64,000 nt of DNA from Myroides odoratus (GTDB lineage: Bacteria > Bacteroidota > Bacteroidia > Flavobacteriales > Flavobacteriaceae), in assembly GCF_001549985.1 (NCBI RefSeq), contig NZ_LROZ01000007.1, forward strand, positions 62,001 through 126,000, read 5' to 3'. Under the pieces are notes generated by a model. That model saw only the letters and a list, made by a program, of their open reading frames with translations. It made no database searches and was not told the DNA's origin. Shown piece by piece: positions 1-9,055 of the stretch (positions are counted from its first letter, which is position 1; each line of letters starts with the position of its first letter). The position numbers and the translations under genes are program-made.

Positions 1-894
1 ACTTCCAAAGGATTGTTTGATGACAATAGCGGCAGAAGGCTTACCATTCAAATTAGAATAGATATCATACATCGTACTTCCAAACTCGATATCAGCTACA
101 TCTTTCAAACGAAGAATTTCTCCTTCTGGCGTTGATCTCAAAATAATAGCTCCATACTCTTTTTCTGTATTAAAACGCCCGGAATATTTTAGAACATATT
201 CAAATGCTTCTGCTCTTTTCCCTGAGCTTTCTCCAATACGCCCTGGTGAAGCTTCTATACTTTGTTCTTGTAAAGCCTCCATCACTTCTTGAGCAGAGAT
301 ATGAAGTGCAGTCATACGATCCGGTTTTAGCCAAATACGCATTGCATACTCCCTGTTTCCTAAAATATCGGCTACTCCTACTCCATTAACTCTTTTTAAT
401 TCTGATAAGATATTAATATCAGCATAATTGTATAGAAATTTCTGGTCGGCTTTGGCATCGTCACTATACAAGTTTAAATACATCAACATATTGGATTCTT
501 CTCTTGTAATTTTGACCCCTTCACGTACCACTAAAGGAGGTAATTTATTAATTGCTGAAGAAACGCGATTTTGTACATTGACAGCGGCTAAGTTAGGATC
601 TGTACCCAATTCAAAAATCACTTGAATAGAGGCTTCCCCATCATTTCCAGCATTCGACTCCATATATTTCATTCCAGGTACCCCATTAAGTGCTCTTTCT
701 AAAGGGATAATCACAGACTTAATCAATAATTCTCCATTGGCTCCTGGATATTCTGCCGTGATATTAACCTTAGGAGGAGAAATTGAGGGAAATTGAGTTA
801 CAGGTAATTTCAACAGCGATAGTACCCCTAAGAATACAATAATCAACGAAATAACAATCGACAGCACGGGTCTGCGAATAAATAGTTTAAACAT
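1..894 (-). CDS. RND efflux pump permease (AcrB/MexB-like), partial
   Basis: This is the first 298 codons of an inner-membrane RND drug/proton antiporter; the rest lies beyond the window's left edge. The frame is open from the ATG at 894 to base 1. The protein begins MFKLFIRRPVLS, a typical RND start, followed by one transmembrane helix (about residues 9-29) and then the periplasmic porter region with the family-typical stretches EYPGA, PLERALNGVPGM and NVQNRVS. The proton-relay aspartates of TM4 are not in the window. The membrane fusion protein gene lies 29 bp upstream in the same direction, so the two should form an operon; an outer membrane channel gene may follow outside. Substrate cannot be told from the sequence. 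Confidence 0.95.
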   Translation of the reverse strand, partial: MFKLFIRRPVLSIVISLIIVFLGVLSLLKLPVTQFPSISPPKVNITAEYPGANGELLIKSVIIPLERALNGVPGMKYMESNAGNDGEASIQVIFELGTDPNLAAVNVQNRVSSAINKLPPLVVREGVKITREESNMLMYLNLYSDDAKADQKFLYNYADINILSELKRVNGVGVADILGNREYAMRIWLKPDRMTALHISAQEVMEALQEQSIEASPGRIGESSGKRAEAFEYVLKYSGRFNTEKEYGAIILRSTPEGEILRLKDVADIEFGSTMYDIYSNLNGKPSAAIVIKQSFGS

Positions 895-923
895 CTTGAT
901 TCAATGAATTACTTAATACTCAA

Positions 924-2009
924 TTAATCTGCACTTAAATGCAGGGTTCTCAATACTTCTTTAGGATTTTGAGCCTTGGCATGAATGTGGTCGCCCTCTT
1001 TTACTCTTTGAATTCCTTCAAGTAACACCTGATCTTTTGCAGAAAGGCTATTGGAATCAAGCACATAGATATCTGGCAACTCATAACTTACCTCAATTTC
1101 TTTCGCTTGTATTACCCCTTCTTTATTTACAACAAATACAAATTTCTGTCCTTGTCGTTCAAAGGTTGCTTTTTGTGGAAGAATTAACGCCTGTGCTAAA
1201 GGAATAGATAAGCGTACCTTGCCCGTTTCACCATTGCGAAGTAATTGGTCCGGATTAGGAAATTTTGCACGAAAAGCAATATTTCCTGTTTCATTGTTAA
1301 ATTCTCCTTCTATCGTTTCTATTTTCCCTTTAAAAGGCAAGACTTTACTATTCGCCATCACCAACTCTACCGTTTCACTTTCTTGTTTTTGAGGACTTGT
1401 TTTATAGTTTAAATATTCCACTTCGGATACATTAAAATAGGCATACATCGCTGTATTATCCGATAAGGTTGTCAACAGCTCTCCTTCGTCTAATAGACTA
1501 CCTAAGCGTTTAGCTAAATGCCCAACATATCCCGAAAAGGGTGCTCTAATTTCGGTATAGCTCAAGTGTATTTGCGCCAATTTCATTTCGGCTTTTGCCT
1601 TTTGTAAACGCGCTAGAGCGACAGCTTTCTCATTGGTAGAAACAATATTATTACGCGTTAAGTTTTCTACATTTTCTACCTCAATTTGGGCTTCTGCTAC
1701 TTCTGCTTTTGATTTATCCAACTCAGCCTCATGCAATTGAGGACGAATTCGAAATAACAATTGACCTTGGGTGATATACTGGCCTTCATCGACCAATATC
1801 GCTTCTAAATACCCTTTTTCTTGGGTGCGAATTTCAATGTTTTTTACGGATTTAATTTGAGAGACATACTCTTTGGTTACCACTGTATCCATCACTAAGG
1901 GAGTTGTAGTTGGATAATCCTTAACCTCTTCTTTTTCCTGTTTTGAGGTATTACAGCTAAATAACCCCATTACAGCACTTAGAGAAACAATATAAACTAC
2001 TGTTTTCAT
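924..2009 (-). CDS. RND efflux membrane fusion lipoprotein (AcrA/HlyD family)
   Basis: This periplasmic adaptor joins an RND pump to an outer membrane channel. The N-terminus is a lipoprotein signal with lipobox LFSC (Cys19), so it is lipid-anchored. It follows the family order: a half barrel-sandwich domain (VDEGQYITQGQLLFRI), a short alpha-helical hairpin rich in Glu/Ala/Lys (about residues 90-150), the second lipoyl half (IRAPFSGYVG), then beta-barrel and membrane-proximal domains. Its length of 361 residues is normal. It precedes the RND pump gene on the same strand and is probably the first gene of the operon. No dedicated regulator gene is adjacent. Confidence 0.93.
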   Translation of the reverse strand: MKTVVYIVSLSAVMGLFSCNTSKQEKEEVKDYPTTTPLVMDTVVTKEYVSQIKSVKNIEIRTQEKGYLEAILVDEGQYITQGQLLFRIRPQLHEAELDKSKAEVAEAQIEVENVENLTRNNIVSTNEKAVALARLQKAKAEMKLAQIHLSYTEIRAPFSGYVGHLAKRLGSLLDEGELLTTLSDNTAMYAYFNVSEVEYLNYKTSPQKQESETVELVMANSKVLPFKGKIETIEGEFNNETGNIAFRAKFPNPDQLLRNGETGKVRLSIPLAQALILPQKATFERQGQKFVFVVNKEGVIQAKEIEVSYELPDIYVLDSNSLSAKDQVLLEGIQRVKEGDHIHAKAQNPKEVLRTLHLSAD

Positions 2010-2126
2010 ATCTTACATTTTGCTAATTAATTTGATTTAAAAATCAAAGTCTAAAAAAAAACCTTGACAGAAATTGCCTACAAAAGTGCTAGGCAATTTA
2101 TAGGAATACGTTGGAATCTAAAAGAA

Positions 2127-2528
2127 TCAAATTCTCAACACACGATACACAATGTATTTATAATCAAATAATTGTATAGACGCCACATAAGAAGTACGGC
2201 GTTTTTTAATAGCAAAAAGAATGAAGTACAAGGAAAGTAAATATCCTCCTACTTTTACTAAAGCAGAAGTAAATACAAGAGAATCTTGTTGGTCTTGAAC
2301 TTGGGAATCTCCTTCATCTATTTCGACACTAGAAAAAAGAGAATCTTGCTTGTATTCTTCAACATTTTTTTGAGTGAATGTTCCTTTTTCTTTTCCAAGA
2401 TGTTCAACTTCAATCTTTGCCTTGCTAAGTGCAGCGGATCTAGTGTTTACCTCTTGCCCCAATACTTTAGCTCCCCCTATAAGAAGGAGGAATAAAACAA
2501 AGAAAATATGGGTTAGGATACGTTTCAT
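2127..2528 (-). CDS. Hypothetical small secreted/membrane protein
   Basis: I do not recognise this 133-residue protein. I chose the ATG at 2528 (MKRILTHIFF) because the frame further upstream offers only a TTG. The N-terminus is a signal peptide ending near VLG-QEV. A Lys/Glu-rich, probably helical middle follows, and one transmembrane segment sits near residues 90-108 (VKVGGYLLSLYFILFAI) followed by basic residues. It lies 117 bp upstream of the efflux adaptor on the same strand and could be cotranscribed, but nothing ties it to efflux. Confidence 0.6.
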   Translation of the reverse strand: MKRILTHIFFVLFLLLIGGAKVLGQEVNTRSAALSKAKIEVEHLGKEKGTFTQKNVEEYKQDSLFSSVEIDEGDSQVQDQQDSLVFTSALVKVGGYLLSLYFILFAIKKRRTSYVASIQLFDYKYIVYRVLRI

Positions 2529-2724
2529 AAATCGTATCAAATATAAGACGAGATTTAAATTTACGTTTTAGCTTAACTCTTTTTAACACGCCGAAAGAAT
2601 CAAATTTTTTTAACGGTTTGAAAATGAAATTCTTCCTTAATTTTATCTTTTACTACTAAAACAAAATTGAGCCTATTGCATGCAAATGACACACTTTTTT
2701 AATTCAATTTGCTTGTTCTTTAAC

Positions 2725-3693
2725 CTAGAATGGAATGTATATTTTTTGCAAAATCTCTTGGTATTCTTTCTGAGCATCGCTACTAAAAGTAATTCCTCCT
2801 CCACTTTTATAATACAGTTGTTGGCCTTGCTGTTCGATAAAGCGAATCATCACAGCTGTATCTAGTGAATCTCCAGTAAAAAGTCCACAAACACCAGTAT
2901 AATACTCACGGTCATATTCCTCTACTGCTTCAATAATGGCTACCGTTTTTTCTTTAGGAGACCCAGTAATAGACCCTGCAGGTAACAACTGATTTAAAAT
3001 ATCTCCAATTTTTTCTTGCCATCCTTCTTCCAAATCACCACTGATTTGTGAGCTCATTTGCAACAACTCACCTTTGGTGGTTTGAAGTTTATCTAAATAG
3101 CGAAAACGATCTACTCCCACTTTTTTAGCCACTATATTCAAATCGTTGCGAATTAAATCAACAATCGTATAATGTTCTGCTGTTTCCTTTTCATCTTGGA
3201 GAATTACGGTTTCTGCTTGTGGAATTGTAGCATCAATCGTCCCTTTCATCGGAAAAGAATAGATGCGATTTTCTTTGATTTGAATGAAAATTTCGGGAGA
3301 AAAACAAATCATTTGATCTTTTACCCAAAGCTTGTATTTCGCTTTGCTTGAATAAAAAACATCTTTTAAGCTTCCATTTATTTCAATAGGTGTTGAAACA
3401 GTTAGATTTGTCAAATAGGTATTGCCTTTTTGAATCTGTTCAATTACTTGATTAAATCGACCTTGATAGGTTTCAAAAGAGAGCGGATAAGCATGAAGTT
3501 CAAGCTTCTTACACGTTGGTTGAGGTTCTTGATTAGTTACTCCACTAAAGGCGAATAAAATTTCCTCAGCATCAACCTCATCTAAAGGAATAACCTGTCC
3601 CTTTTCTCCTTTGTAATCCACAAAAAATAAAAAAGATTTTCTCTCCTTTCCCAATGCATTCATACTTGAGATAATCGTATCTTTGAGGCCCAT
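2725..3693 (-). CDS. pabB: Aminodeoxychorismate synthase component I (PabB)
   Basis: The enzyme aminates chorismate to 4-amino-4-deoxychorismate, the first step of p-aminobenzoate and folate synthesis, using ammonia from PabA. The chorismate-binding domain fills most of the 322 residues, with FSPEIF, FPMKGTID (the PIKGT-type motif), LIRNDL and AGSITGSPK followed by YYTGVCG near the C-terminus. It is shorter than TrpE (about 500 residues) and lacks TrpE's long N-terminal domain, which favours PabB over anthranilate synthase. It is divergent from the glutamine amidotransferase gene; the two start codons lie only 39 bp apart. A -7-like element on the minus strand (3715-3722) fits a short leader. 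Confidence 0.9.
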   Translation of the reverse strand: MGLKDTIISSMNALGKERKSFLFFVDYKGEKGQVIPLDEVDAEEILFAFSGVTNQEPQPTCKKLELHAYPLSFETYQGRFNQVIEQIQKGNTYLTNLTVSTPIEINGSLKDVFYSSKAKYKLWVKDQMICFSPEIFIQIKENRIYSFPMKGTIDATIPQAETVILQDEKETAEHYTIVDLIRNDLNIVAKKVGVDRFRYLDKLQTTKGELLQMSSQISGDLEEGWQEKIGDILNQLLPAGSITGSPKEKTVAIIEAVEEYDREYYTGVCGLFTGDSLDTAVMIRFIEQQGQQLYYKSGGGITFSSDAQKEYQEILQKIYIPF

Positions 3694-3714
3694 AGTCTAA
3701 TCTAAATTGAAGGT

Positions 3715-3722
3715 CAAAGGTA
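3715..3722 (-). promoter_or_regulatory. Candidate -7 promoter element of pabB
   Basis: The minus strand reads TACCTTTG, a perfect match to the Bacteroidota TAnnTTTG -7 box, 21 bp before the pabB start codon. The upstream -33 side would lie inside the first codons of pabA. No well-spaced TTG was found, so this is tentative. Confidence 0.35.
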
Positions 3723-3732
3723 CAAATTGTTT

Positions 3733-4311
3733 ATGAGCCAAAAGAAGGAAATTATAATTATCGATAACCGAGATTCGTTTACTTACAATTTGTATCAAAT
3801 TTTTGATGAGCATCCACGTTGCAATATCCATATTGTGCAAAGTGATCAAGTGCAACTAGATGATTTAGCGGCCTATGATCAGTTGGTTTTATCACCTGGT
3901 CCAGATGTACCTCGTGCCTATCCCATTCTTTTTGAGATTATTGCTCGTTATGAGCATACAAAACCCATTCTTGGTGTTTGTTTAGGTCATCAAGCAATTG
4001 GAGAATACTATGGAGCAGAACTGTATAATATAGCGCAAGTCTTCCATGGACAAACGCGTTTTTTACAGCTCCTTACCCCTGATTTGCTTTTTAACCATAT
4101 CCCTGACCAAACCCCAATTGGATTGTATCATTCTTGGGCTTTATCTTCACAGAACTTCCCTGAGACACTTGAGATTACTGCGAAAAGCAATGATGAGATT
4201 ATTATGGCTTTTGCCCATAAAACAAAAAATGTAAGAGGAATTCAATTCCATCCCGAATCCTATATGACCCCCGCTGGTAGACAAATGCTTGCCAATTGGA
4301 TTGAACAATAA
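3733..4311 (+). CDS. pabA: Glutamine amidotransferase, aminodeoxychorismate/anthranilate synthase component II
   Basis: A class I glutamine amidotransferase of 192 residues that supplies ammonia to PabB. It carries the complete catalytic triad: Cys83 in GVCLGHQAIG, and His173 and Glu175 in GIQFHPES; LSPGP and YHSWAL are also present. I took the ATG at 3733 (MSQKKEIII) rather than the in-frame TTG two codons earlier. It faces away from pabB with a very short shared upstream region. It could also serve TrpE if the genome has no separate TrpG; no trp genes are nearby, so PabA is the simplest reading. Confidence 0.9.
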   Translation: MSQKKEIIIIDNRDSFTYNLYQIFDEHPRCNIHIVQSDQVQLDDLAAYDQLVLSPGPDVPRAYPILFEIIARYEHTKPILGVCLGHQAIGEYYGAELYNIAQVFHGQTRFLQLLTPDLLFNHIPDQTPIGLYHSWALSSQNFPETLEITAKSNDEIIMAFAHKTKNVRGIQFHPESYMTPAGRQMLANWIEQ

Positions 4312-4473
4312 TAACCTTACAATTTTGCTTTTGCTTGTCATTCCCTCTAAGAACTCAGAGCGTTTTTAGCCTAAACGGAATTGCCCTTAAATCATAAAAC
4401 TTCTAAGAATTATTGCCAAGCTAAATGGAAAATGGTAACTTCAAGCTTTTATAGGTTATAACATATTTTTTTA

Positions 4474-5901
4474 ATGAAAGCTGGAATAATACAAGACCCT
4501 AAGATTCAAAAATACCTTCCCTATTTAGGCGCTTTAGCTATTTTTATGCAAGCTTTAGATGGTACAATTTTAAATACAGGGCTTCCTTCTATCGCTAAAA
4601 GTTTAGGAGAATCTCCCCTCGAGATGCAAAGTATTATTGTTTCCTATACCTTAACCGTAGCTTTATTGATTCCACTAAGTGGTTGGCTTGCCGATCGATT
4701 TGGAACCAAGCGAATTTTTATATTAGCTGTTGCGTTATTCACATTGGGTTCTCTGTTTTGCGCCTTATCCAATACTTTAAATGAATTGATCATTGCCCGT
4801 ATATTTCAAGCAATTGGCGGTTCTATGATGGTTCCTGTTGCTCGATTAACTCTTCTCTATGCCTATCCCAAAGATCAGCTTTTAAAAATTATAAATTTCA
4901 TTACGATTCCTGCCTTAATTGGTCCGATGCTTGGGCCTACCGCAGGAGGATTTTTAGTTGAAAAATTATCGTGGCATTGGATTTTCTTAATCAATTTACC
5001 CGTAGGGATCATTGCCATCATCCTAGCCCGCTCTATTATTCCTAATTTCACCAACAAGGTTGAGCGATTCGACGTAATTGGATGGATTTTTTTTAGCGGT
5101 GGATTGACGCTCTTAACCTTAGTAATTGAACGCTGGAACTCCCCTACTTTATCTGTTTTCCAACTGGTTGGCTTATTGGTTTTAGCCTTATTGCTTATCG
5201 TAGCCTATATCGTCTATGCCAAAAGAAGTACTCACCCCCTCATCAAGCTAAATTTGTTTAAAATCAAGACGTTAAATATTGGGTTGATTGGTAACTTGGT
5301 TACGCGATTTGGTATTGGAGGAATGCCCTTAATGATTCCACTACTCTTGCAGTTAGGCTTTGGATATTCCGCTTTTTATGCTGGTTTGATGATGATACCA
5401 CAAGCATTATCCAATCTAATTTCTAGAAACTTTGTCATTCCAATTGTGAAGCGATTTGGCTACAAAAAGACCTTGGTATTTAATACGATTGCAACGGGTA
5501 TTCTCATCAGTCTATTTTTCTTTGTCAATCAAGAAACACCATTCTATATCATTATTGTATTGATGGTGTTTAACGGTGCTTTTAACGCTGTACAATTTAC
5601 CTCTATGAATACCATTTCCCTCGCGGATTTAGACAATTCAACATCCAGTGATGGGAATAGTTTACTCTCGGTTACTCAACAATTGGCTATTAGTTTGGGA
5701 ATTTCAATTTCGGCTATGTTTTTACAACTCTTCCAAGGAAGTACAATTGACACACCCGAACATCCTACAGCCGTATTTAATTATACTTTTCTAGTCATGG
5801 GTATTTTAACCATTTTATCGAGCGCTGTTTTTATGAAACTCAATAAAAACGATGGAGCTAGTTTATCGGGCACACAAGACTATGATTCTACCAAAAAATA
5901 A
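4474..5901 (+). CDS. MFS multidrug exporter, DHA2 family (EmrB/QacA-like)
   Basis: A 475-residue inner-membrane proton-driven exporter. Hydrophobicity suggests 13-14 transmembrane helices, as in the DHA2 family. Signature segments are LDGTILNTGLPSIAKSL in TM1, GWLADRFGTKRIF in the loop after TM2 (motif A), ARIFQAIGGSMM in TM4, and PALIGPMLGPTAGGFLVE (motif C, the antiporter motif) in TM5. The gene stands alone, with divergent or convergent neighbours, and no regulator is adjacent. Its substrate cannot be assigned; drug or dye efflux is inferred from family only. Confidence 0.88.
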   Translation: MKAGIIQDPKIQKYLPYLGALAIFMQALDGTILNTGLPSIAKSLGESPLEMQSIIVSYTLTVALLIPLSGWLADRFGTKRIFILAVALFTLGSLFCALSNTLNELIIARIFQAIGGSMMVPVARLTLLYAYPKDQLLKIINFITIPALIGPMLGPTAGGFLVEKLSWHWIFLINLPVGIIAIILARSIIPNFTNKVERFDVIGWIFFSGGLTLLTLVIERWNSPTLSVFQLVGLLVLALLLIVAYIVYAKRSTHPLIKLNLFKIKTLNIGLIGNLVTRFGIGGMPLMIPLLLQLGFGYSAFYAGLMMIPQALSNLISRNFVIPIVKRFGYKKTLVFNTIATGILISLFFFVNQETPFYIIIVLMVFNGAFNAVQFTSMNTISLADLDNSTSSDGNSLLSVTQQLAISLGISISAMFLQLFQGSTIDTPEHPTAVFNYTFLVMGILTILSSAVFMKLNKNDGASLSGTQDYDSTKK

Positions 5902-5926
5902 ACCTCAAGCTTTTCAGCCTGAGGTT
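5901..5926 (-). terminator. Terminator of the cation/proton antiporter gene
   Basis: Inverted repeat AACCTCA / TGAGGTT (5901-5907 and 5920-5926). Read on the minus strand the hairpin is followed by a T-rich run, so it fits termination of the antiporter transcript. It overlaps the last bases of the MFS gene. Confidence 0.6.
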
Positions 5927-5960
5927 CTGCAAATTAATATAAAACAACATAACTAAATAG

Positions 5961-8228
5961 TTATAACGACTGCATCAAAAGCATAGATGGAGCATGATTC
6001 AACCAGATACTTCTCGTTTCAATCAATTTTTTCCAACTATCTAACGTAATGAGCATCAAATCAAATTCTTCTATGAATTCCTTAGATACTACTTTGTTAC
6101 TAACAATGCGTATGTGATTCGGCTTATACTGTTCGATAAGTCTGATATTTTCTTTAAACTCGGTATGATTTTCTAGCTCTCCTGTGGCATCTAAAATCGA
6201 AACTTGTACATCATTATTGCGAATCATCTTCTGTGCATAGGACAATAATTTTAGATCTCCTTTGCTGAAAATAGGCAAAAATACATGCTCTAATTTTTGA
6301 AAATCCTTATTAATCAAGATTCCTAATGGTACTTTTGTTCGATTCATGATTTGCTGTGTGCGTGCATTAAACCATGAATTCTCAAACAATTTTTCTCTAC
6401 CTGTTACTTTGTTCAGCAATACATCCGGATTGATGATACGCGTCGTAAAACCAAGGATATTTCCCAATACAGATCCGCGATAAATGGAATACCCCATTTC
6501 AATCAGTAGTAAATCACAAGTCTCTTGGTGAACCATACCTACTACATCACTTTCAATGTCATTGGATACTTTATAATAGGTTTGAACCTCTTGATCCATT
6601 TCTGTTGCTTGTTCTTGTACTGCTTCAAAGATTTCCTCTTCATAATCTTGGGTATTAAAGGAATTTAACTCTTGGCTATCAATCATATGCATAGCTGTAA
6701 TACGGGTATCCACACTTGATTTTCCAGTAAAAGCATTGGCTAACTTCATCAAGGGAGCTAAACTCAGTTTATTCTCAAAGAACAAGAACACTTGATACTT
6801 TCCAATAATTACGCCTTTGTGTTGTGGTTCATCTCCAAGTGGTCCGAAGATCTTCGCAATTAAATCCAATAAAGGTCCTGTCATAAAAGTTGTAGCTAAC
6901 GCCATAATCACCATCATCGCAAATACTTCTCCTGTCATTACCCCCAGGTCAAAACCAATATTCAAGACGATGAGTTCCATTAAACCTCGGGTATTCATCA
7001 GCGCTCCAATTGTCAAGCTATCTCGCCAATTTATGCCGACGAACTTGGCTGTTATGGCACTTCCTACAAACTTACCAACCGTAGCGACAAGGATAATAAG
7101 CCCCGTTATTTCCCATAGATAAGGTTCATTTAACAAGCCTATTTCTGTACGTAATCCTGTATAAACAAAGAACAAAGGCAAGAATAAAACAACAGCTACA
7201 TCTTCTACTTTTTCGATGAAAATCGTTCTAAACTTCATATTATCTGGCATGATAGCACCAGTCATAAATGCACCAAATAAGGCGTGAATACCAATTACTT
7301 CTGTACAATAGGCAGAGATAATCAACGTCAATAAAAAGATTGCAACCGTTCCTTTCGATAGTAATTTACTACTTCCTTGATATTTGGCAATTCGCGCCAA
7401 AAAGGGACGCACCAACTTTAACATCACGATGACATAAATAATAGCTAACGCAATAATATAAAGGGAGCTCACAAAACTTCCTGCTTGCACAATAGCAATT
7501 ACCGCAGCTAACAAACACCATGCAGTAATATCATCCGCTGCTGCACAAGTGATTACAATAGTACCTATTCGCGTTTTCTGTAAACCTCTTTCTTGCACAA
7601 TCCGCGCCAATACAGGAAAGGCGGTAATACTCATGGAAATCCCCAAGAAAAGTCCAAACGAGAGAAAATCAACACCATCTGGTGCAAACGATTCGAATAT
7701 ATAGTAGGCCAATGCCATTCCTAAAGCAAAGGGAATCACAATACTCGCATGACTAATTAAAACAGCATCATGCGCTTTATTTTTTAAAATCTTGAGATCT
7801 AGTTCCATTCCAATCACAAACATGAAGAGAATTAAACCAATTTGACTCAAGAAACTCAAATTCCCCAAAGATTGTGTAGGAAACATAACGGCTGAGAACT
7901 CTGGAAAATAAGTTCCTACTAAGGAGGGACCTAAAGCAATACCGGCGATAATCTCCCCAATTACAGAAGGTTGTCCAATTTTTTTACAAATCCATCCAAA
8001 TACTCTCGCAACTAAAACGATCGTAACAATTTGAGCTAACAGTAAAGCTAAGGGACTTTCTAAATTATGTACTAAAGTTTGAAGAAAATTTTCCCAAGCA
8101 GTATTATCTGAAACAACTGCTTTTGTATTCACTTCCAATTTTGATCCTTGTGTAACTACCCAATAAATAAGAGCCGTACATCCACCAATAATTGAAACGT
8201 AAAGTAGGGAATTCCTATATTTTGACAT
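5961..8228 (-). CDS. Cation/proton antiporter (CPA2, KefB-like) with universal-stress-protein tail
   Basis: A 755-residue monovalent cation/H+ antiporter. About 13 transmembrane helices fill residues 10-460, with family segments such as GQPSVIGEIIAGIALGPS, SITAFPVLARI and CAAADDITAW (the ion-binding Asp pair). The remaining 250 or so residues are cytoplasmic and resemble a UspA-type nucleotide-binding region rather than the TrkA-N domain of KefB. I chose the ATG at 8228 (MSKYRNS) because upstream residues contain no hydrophobic or conserved start. It lies 116 bp downstream of the LytTR regulator gene, with a candidate regulator site and a hairpin in the gap. Sodium or potassium specificity is unknown. 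Confidence 0.88.
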   Translation of the reverse strand: MSKYRNSLLYVSIIGGCTALIYWVVTQGSKLEVNTKAVVSDNTAWENFLQTLVHNLESPLALLLAQIVTIVLVARVFGWICKKIGQPSVIGEIIAGIALGPSLVGTYFPEFSAVMFPTQSLGNLSFLSQIGLILFMFVIGMELDLKILKNKAHDAVLISHASIVIPFALGMALAYYIFESFAPDGVDFLSFGLFLGISMSITAFPVLARIVQERGLQKTRIGTIVITCAAADDITAWCLLAAVIAIVQAGSFVSSLYIIALAIIYVIVMLKLVRPFLARIAKYQGSSKLLSKGTVAIFLLTLIISAYCTEVIGIHALFGAFMTGAIMPDNMKFRTIFIEKVEDVAVVLFLPLFFVYTGLRTEIGLLNEPYLWEITGLIILVATVGKFVGSAITAKFVGINWRDSLTIGALMNTRGLMELIVLNIGFDLGVMTGEVFAMMVIMALATTFMTGPLLDLIAKIFGPLGDEPQHKGVIIGKYQVFLFFENKLSLAPLMKLANAFTGKSSVDTRITAMHMIDSQELNSFNTQDYEEEIFEAVQEQATEMDQEVQTYYKVSNDIESDVVGMVHQETCDLLLIEMGYSIYRGSVLGNILGFTTRIINPDVLLNKVTGREKLFENSWFNARTQQIMNRTKVPLGILINKDFQKLEHVFLPIFSKGDLKLLSYAQKMIRNNDVQVSILDATGELENHTEFKENIRLIEQYKPNHIRIVSNKVVSKEFIEEFDLMLITLDSWKKLIETRSIWLNHAPSMLLMQSL

Positions 8229-8246
8229 GATGATTAAGGTTTTCGA

Positions 8247-8268
8247 TTTCAGAGACAAAACTCTGAAA
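8247..8268. promoter_or_regulatory. Perfect inverted repeat in the antiporter leader
   Basis: TTTCAGAG, six bases, then CTCTGAAA: an 8-bp perfect inverted repeat 18 bp upstream of the antiporter ATG. It could be an operator or an mRNA hairpin near the ribosome-binding region. There is no T-run after it, so it is not a terminator. Confidence 0.4.
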
Positions 8269-8309
8269 TTTATACCTTCGAAAATCAAGGCCTGAGTTCA
8301 AACCAAGCT

Positions 8310-8344
8310 TTCTTGTAATGAAACGCGAAATTCTTGTAATGAAA
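8310..8344 (-). promoter_or_regulatory. Candidate LytTR binding site upstream of the antiporter
   Basis: Two identical 14-bp copies, reading TTTCATTACAAGAA on the minus strand, occupy 8331-8344 and 8310-8323, start-to-start spacing 21 bp (two helical turns). They sit directly after the stop codon of the LytTR regulator gene and about 80 bp before the antiporter start. Paired direct repeats with this phasing are the known form of LytTR-family sites; the link to this regulator is inferred. Confidence 0.55.
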
Positions 8345-9055
8345 TTATATCTTGTCTAGGAAATCTGTTTTAAACGTCACTCCTAAAGTCAATTCGAGGG
8401 GCTTTCCTTGCTCTGTAAATAGCTGGGTGGTGATCAAATCATGACCGAAAAAACGCACAATCTTTAATGCTATTATTTCGCGCTTATTAATGCGACAAAA
8501 CTTATGAGCAGGCAATACCTCCACCAATTTGTCTAATGCAATATTCTTAGCAATTAACTGTTGCTCACCTTCTAGTATAATTTCTTTATCACGACCATCA
8601 TTTTCACATGTTTTGATATAGAGAATATCATCAAACTGCAAAATGGCTTTGCCTTTGTTGGAATTGATTGTCAACGACGTATTTTGTTCTATGGGTTTCA
8701 ACTGGCGCATTGCCTTTTGAATTGCGCGTTGCAAGCGCTCTTTTTTTATGGGTTTAGCGATGTAATCAATTGCATCTACCTCAAAGGCTTCTAATGCATA
8801 TTCCTTATAAGCGGTAACAAATACAATCCCTTTATTGGTCAGCAATTGAGCAACACTCAATCCATCCATGCCCGGCATATTGATATCGAGAATCGCCAAT
8901 TCGAAATCCAAAGAAGGAGCTTCTTCCAAAAATTGTGTGGGATCATCAAATACTTTCACTATTTCAATTTCGGGAATTTGTTCACATAGCATCTTCAGGT
9001 ATTTTAATCCCAGTAACTCATCATCTAAGAGTATACATTTTAGCTTTGAAATCAT
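8345..9055 (-). CDS. LytTR-family response regulator
   Basis: A 236-residue cytoplasmic regulator with an N-terminal receiver domain (acidic pair at residues 11-12, phospho-acceptor Asp57 in LAILDINMPGMDG, conserved Lys in IAKPIKK) and a C-terminal LytTR DNA-binding domain (about residues 135-236, with ILYIKTCEND and FCRINKREII). The kinase gene precedes it and overlaps it by 35 bp, so the two are translationally coupled. The gene ends at a pair of direct repeats that probably form its own binding site in front of the antiporter gene, suggesting that it regulates ion homeostasis. Confidence 0.92.
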   Translation of the reverse strand: MISKLKCILLDDELLGLKYLKMLCEQIPEIEIVKVFDDPTQFLEEAPSLDFELAILDINMPGMDGLSVAQLLTNKGIVFVTAYKEYALEAFEVDAIDYIAKPIKKERLQRAIQKAMRQLKPIEQNTSLTINSNKGKAILQFDDILYIKTCENDGRDKEIILEGEQQLIAKNIALDKLVEVLPAHKFCRINKREIIALKIVRFFGHDLITTQLFTEQGKPLELTLGVTFKTDFLDKI

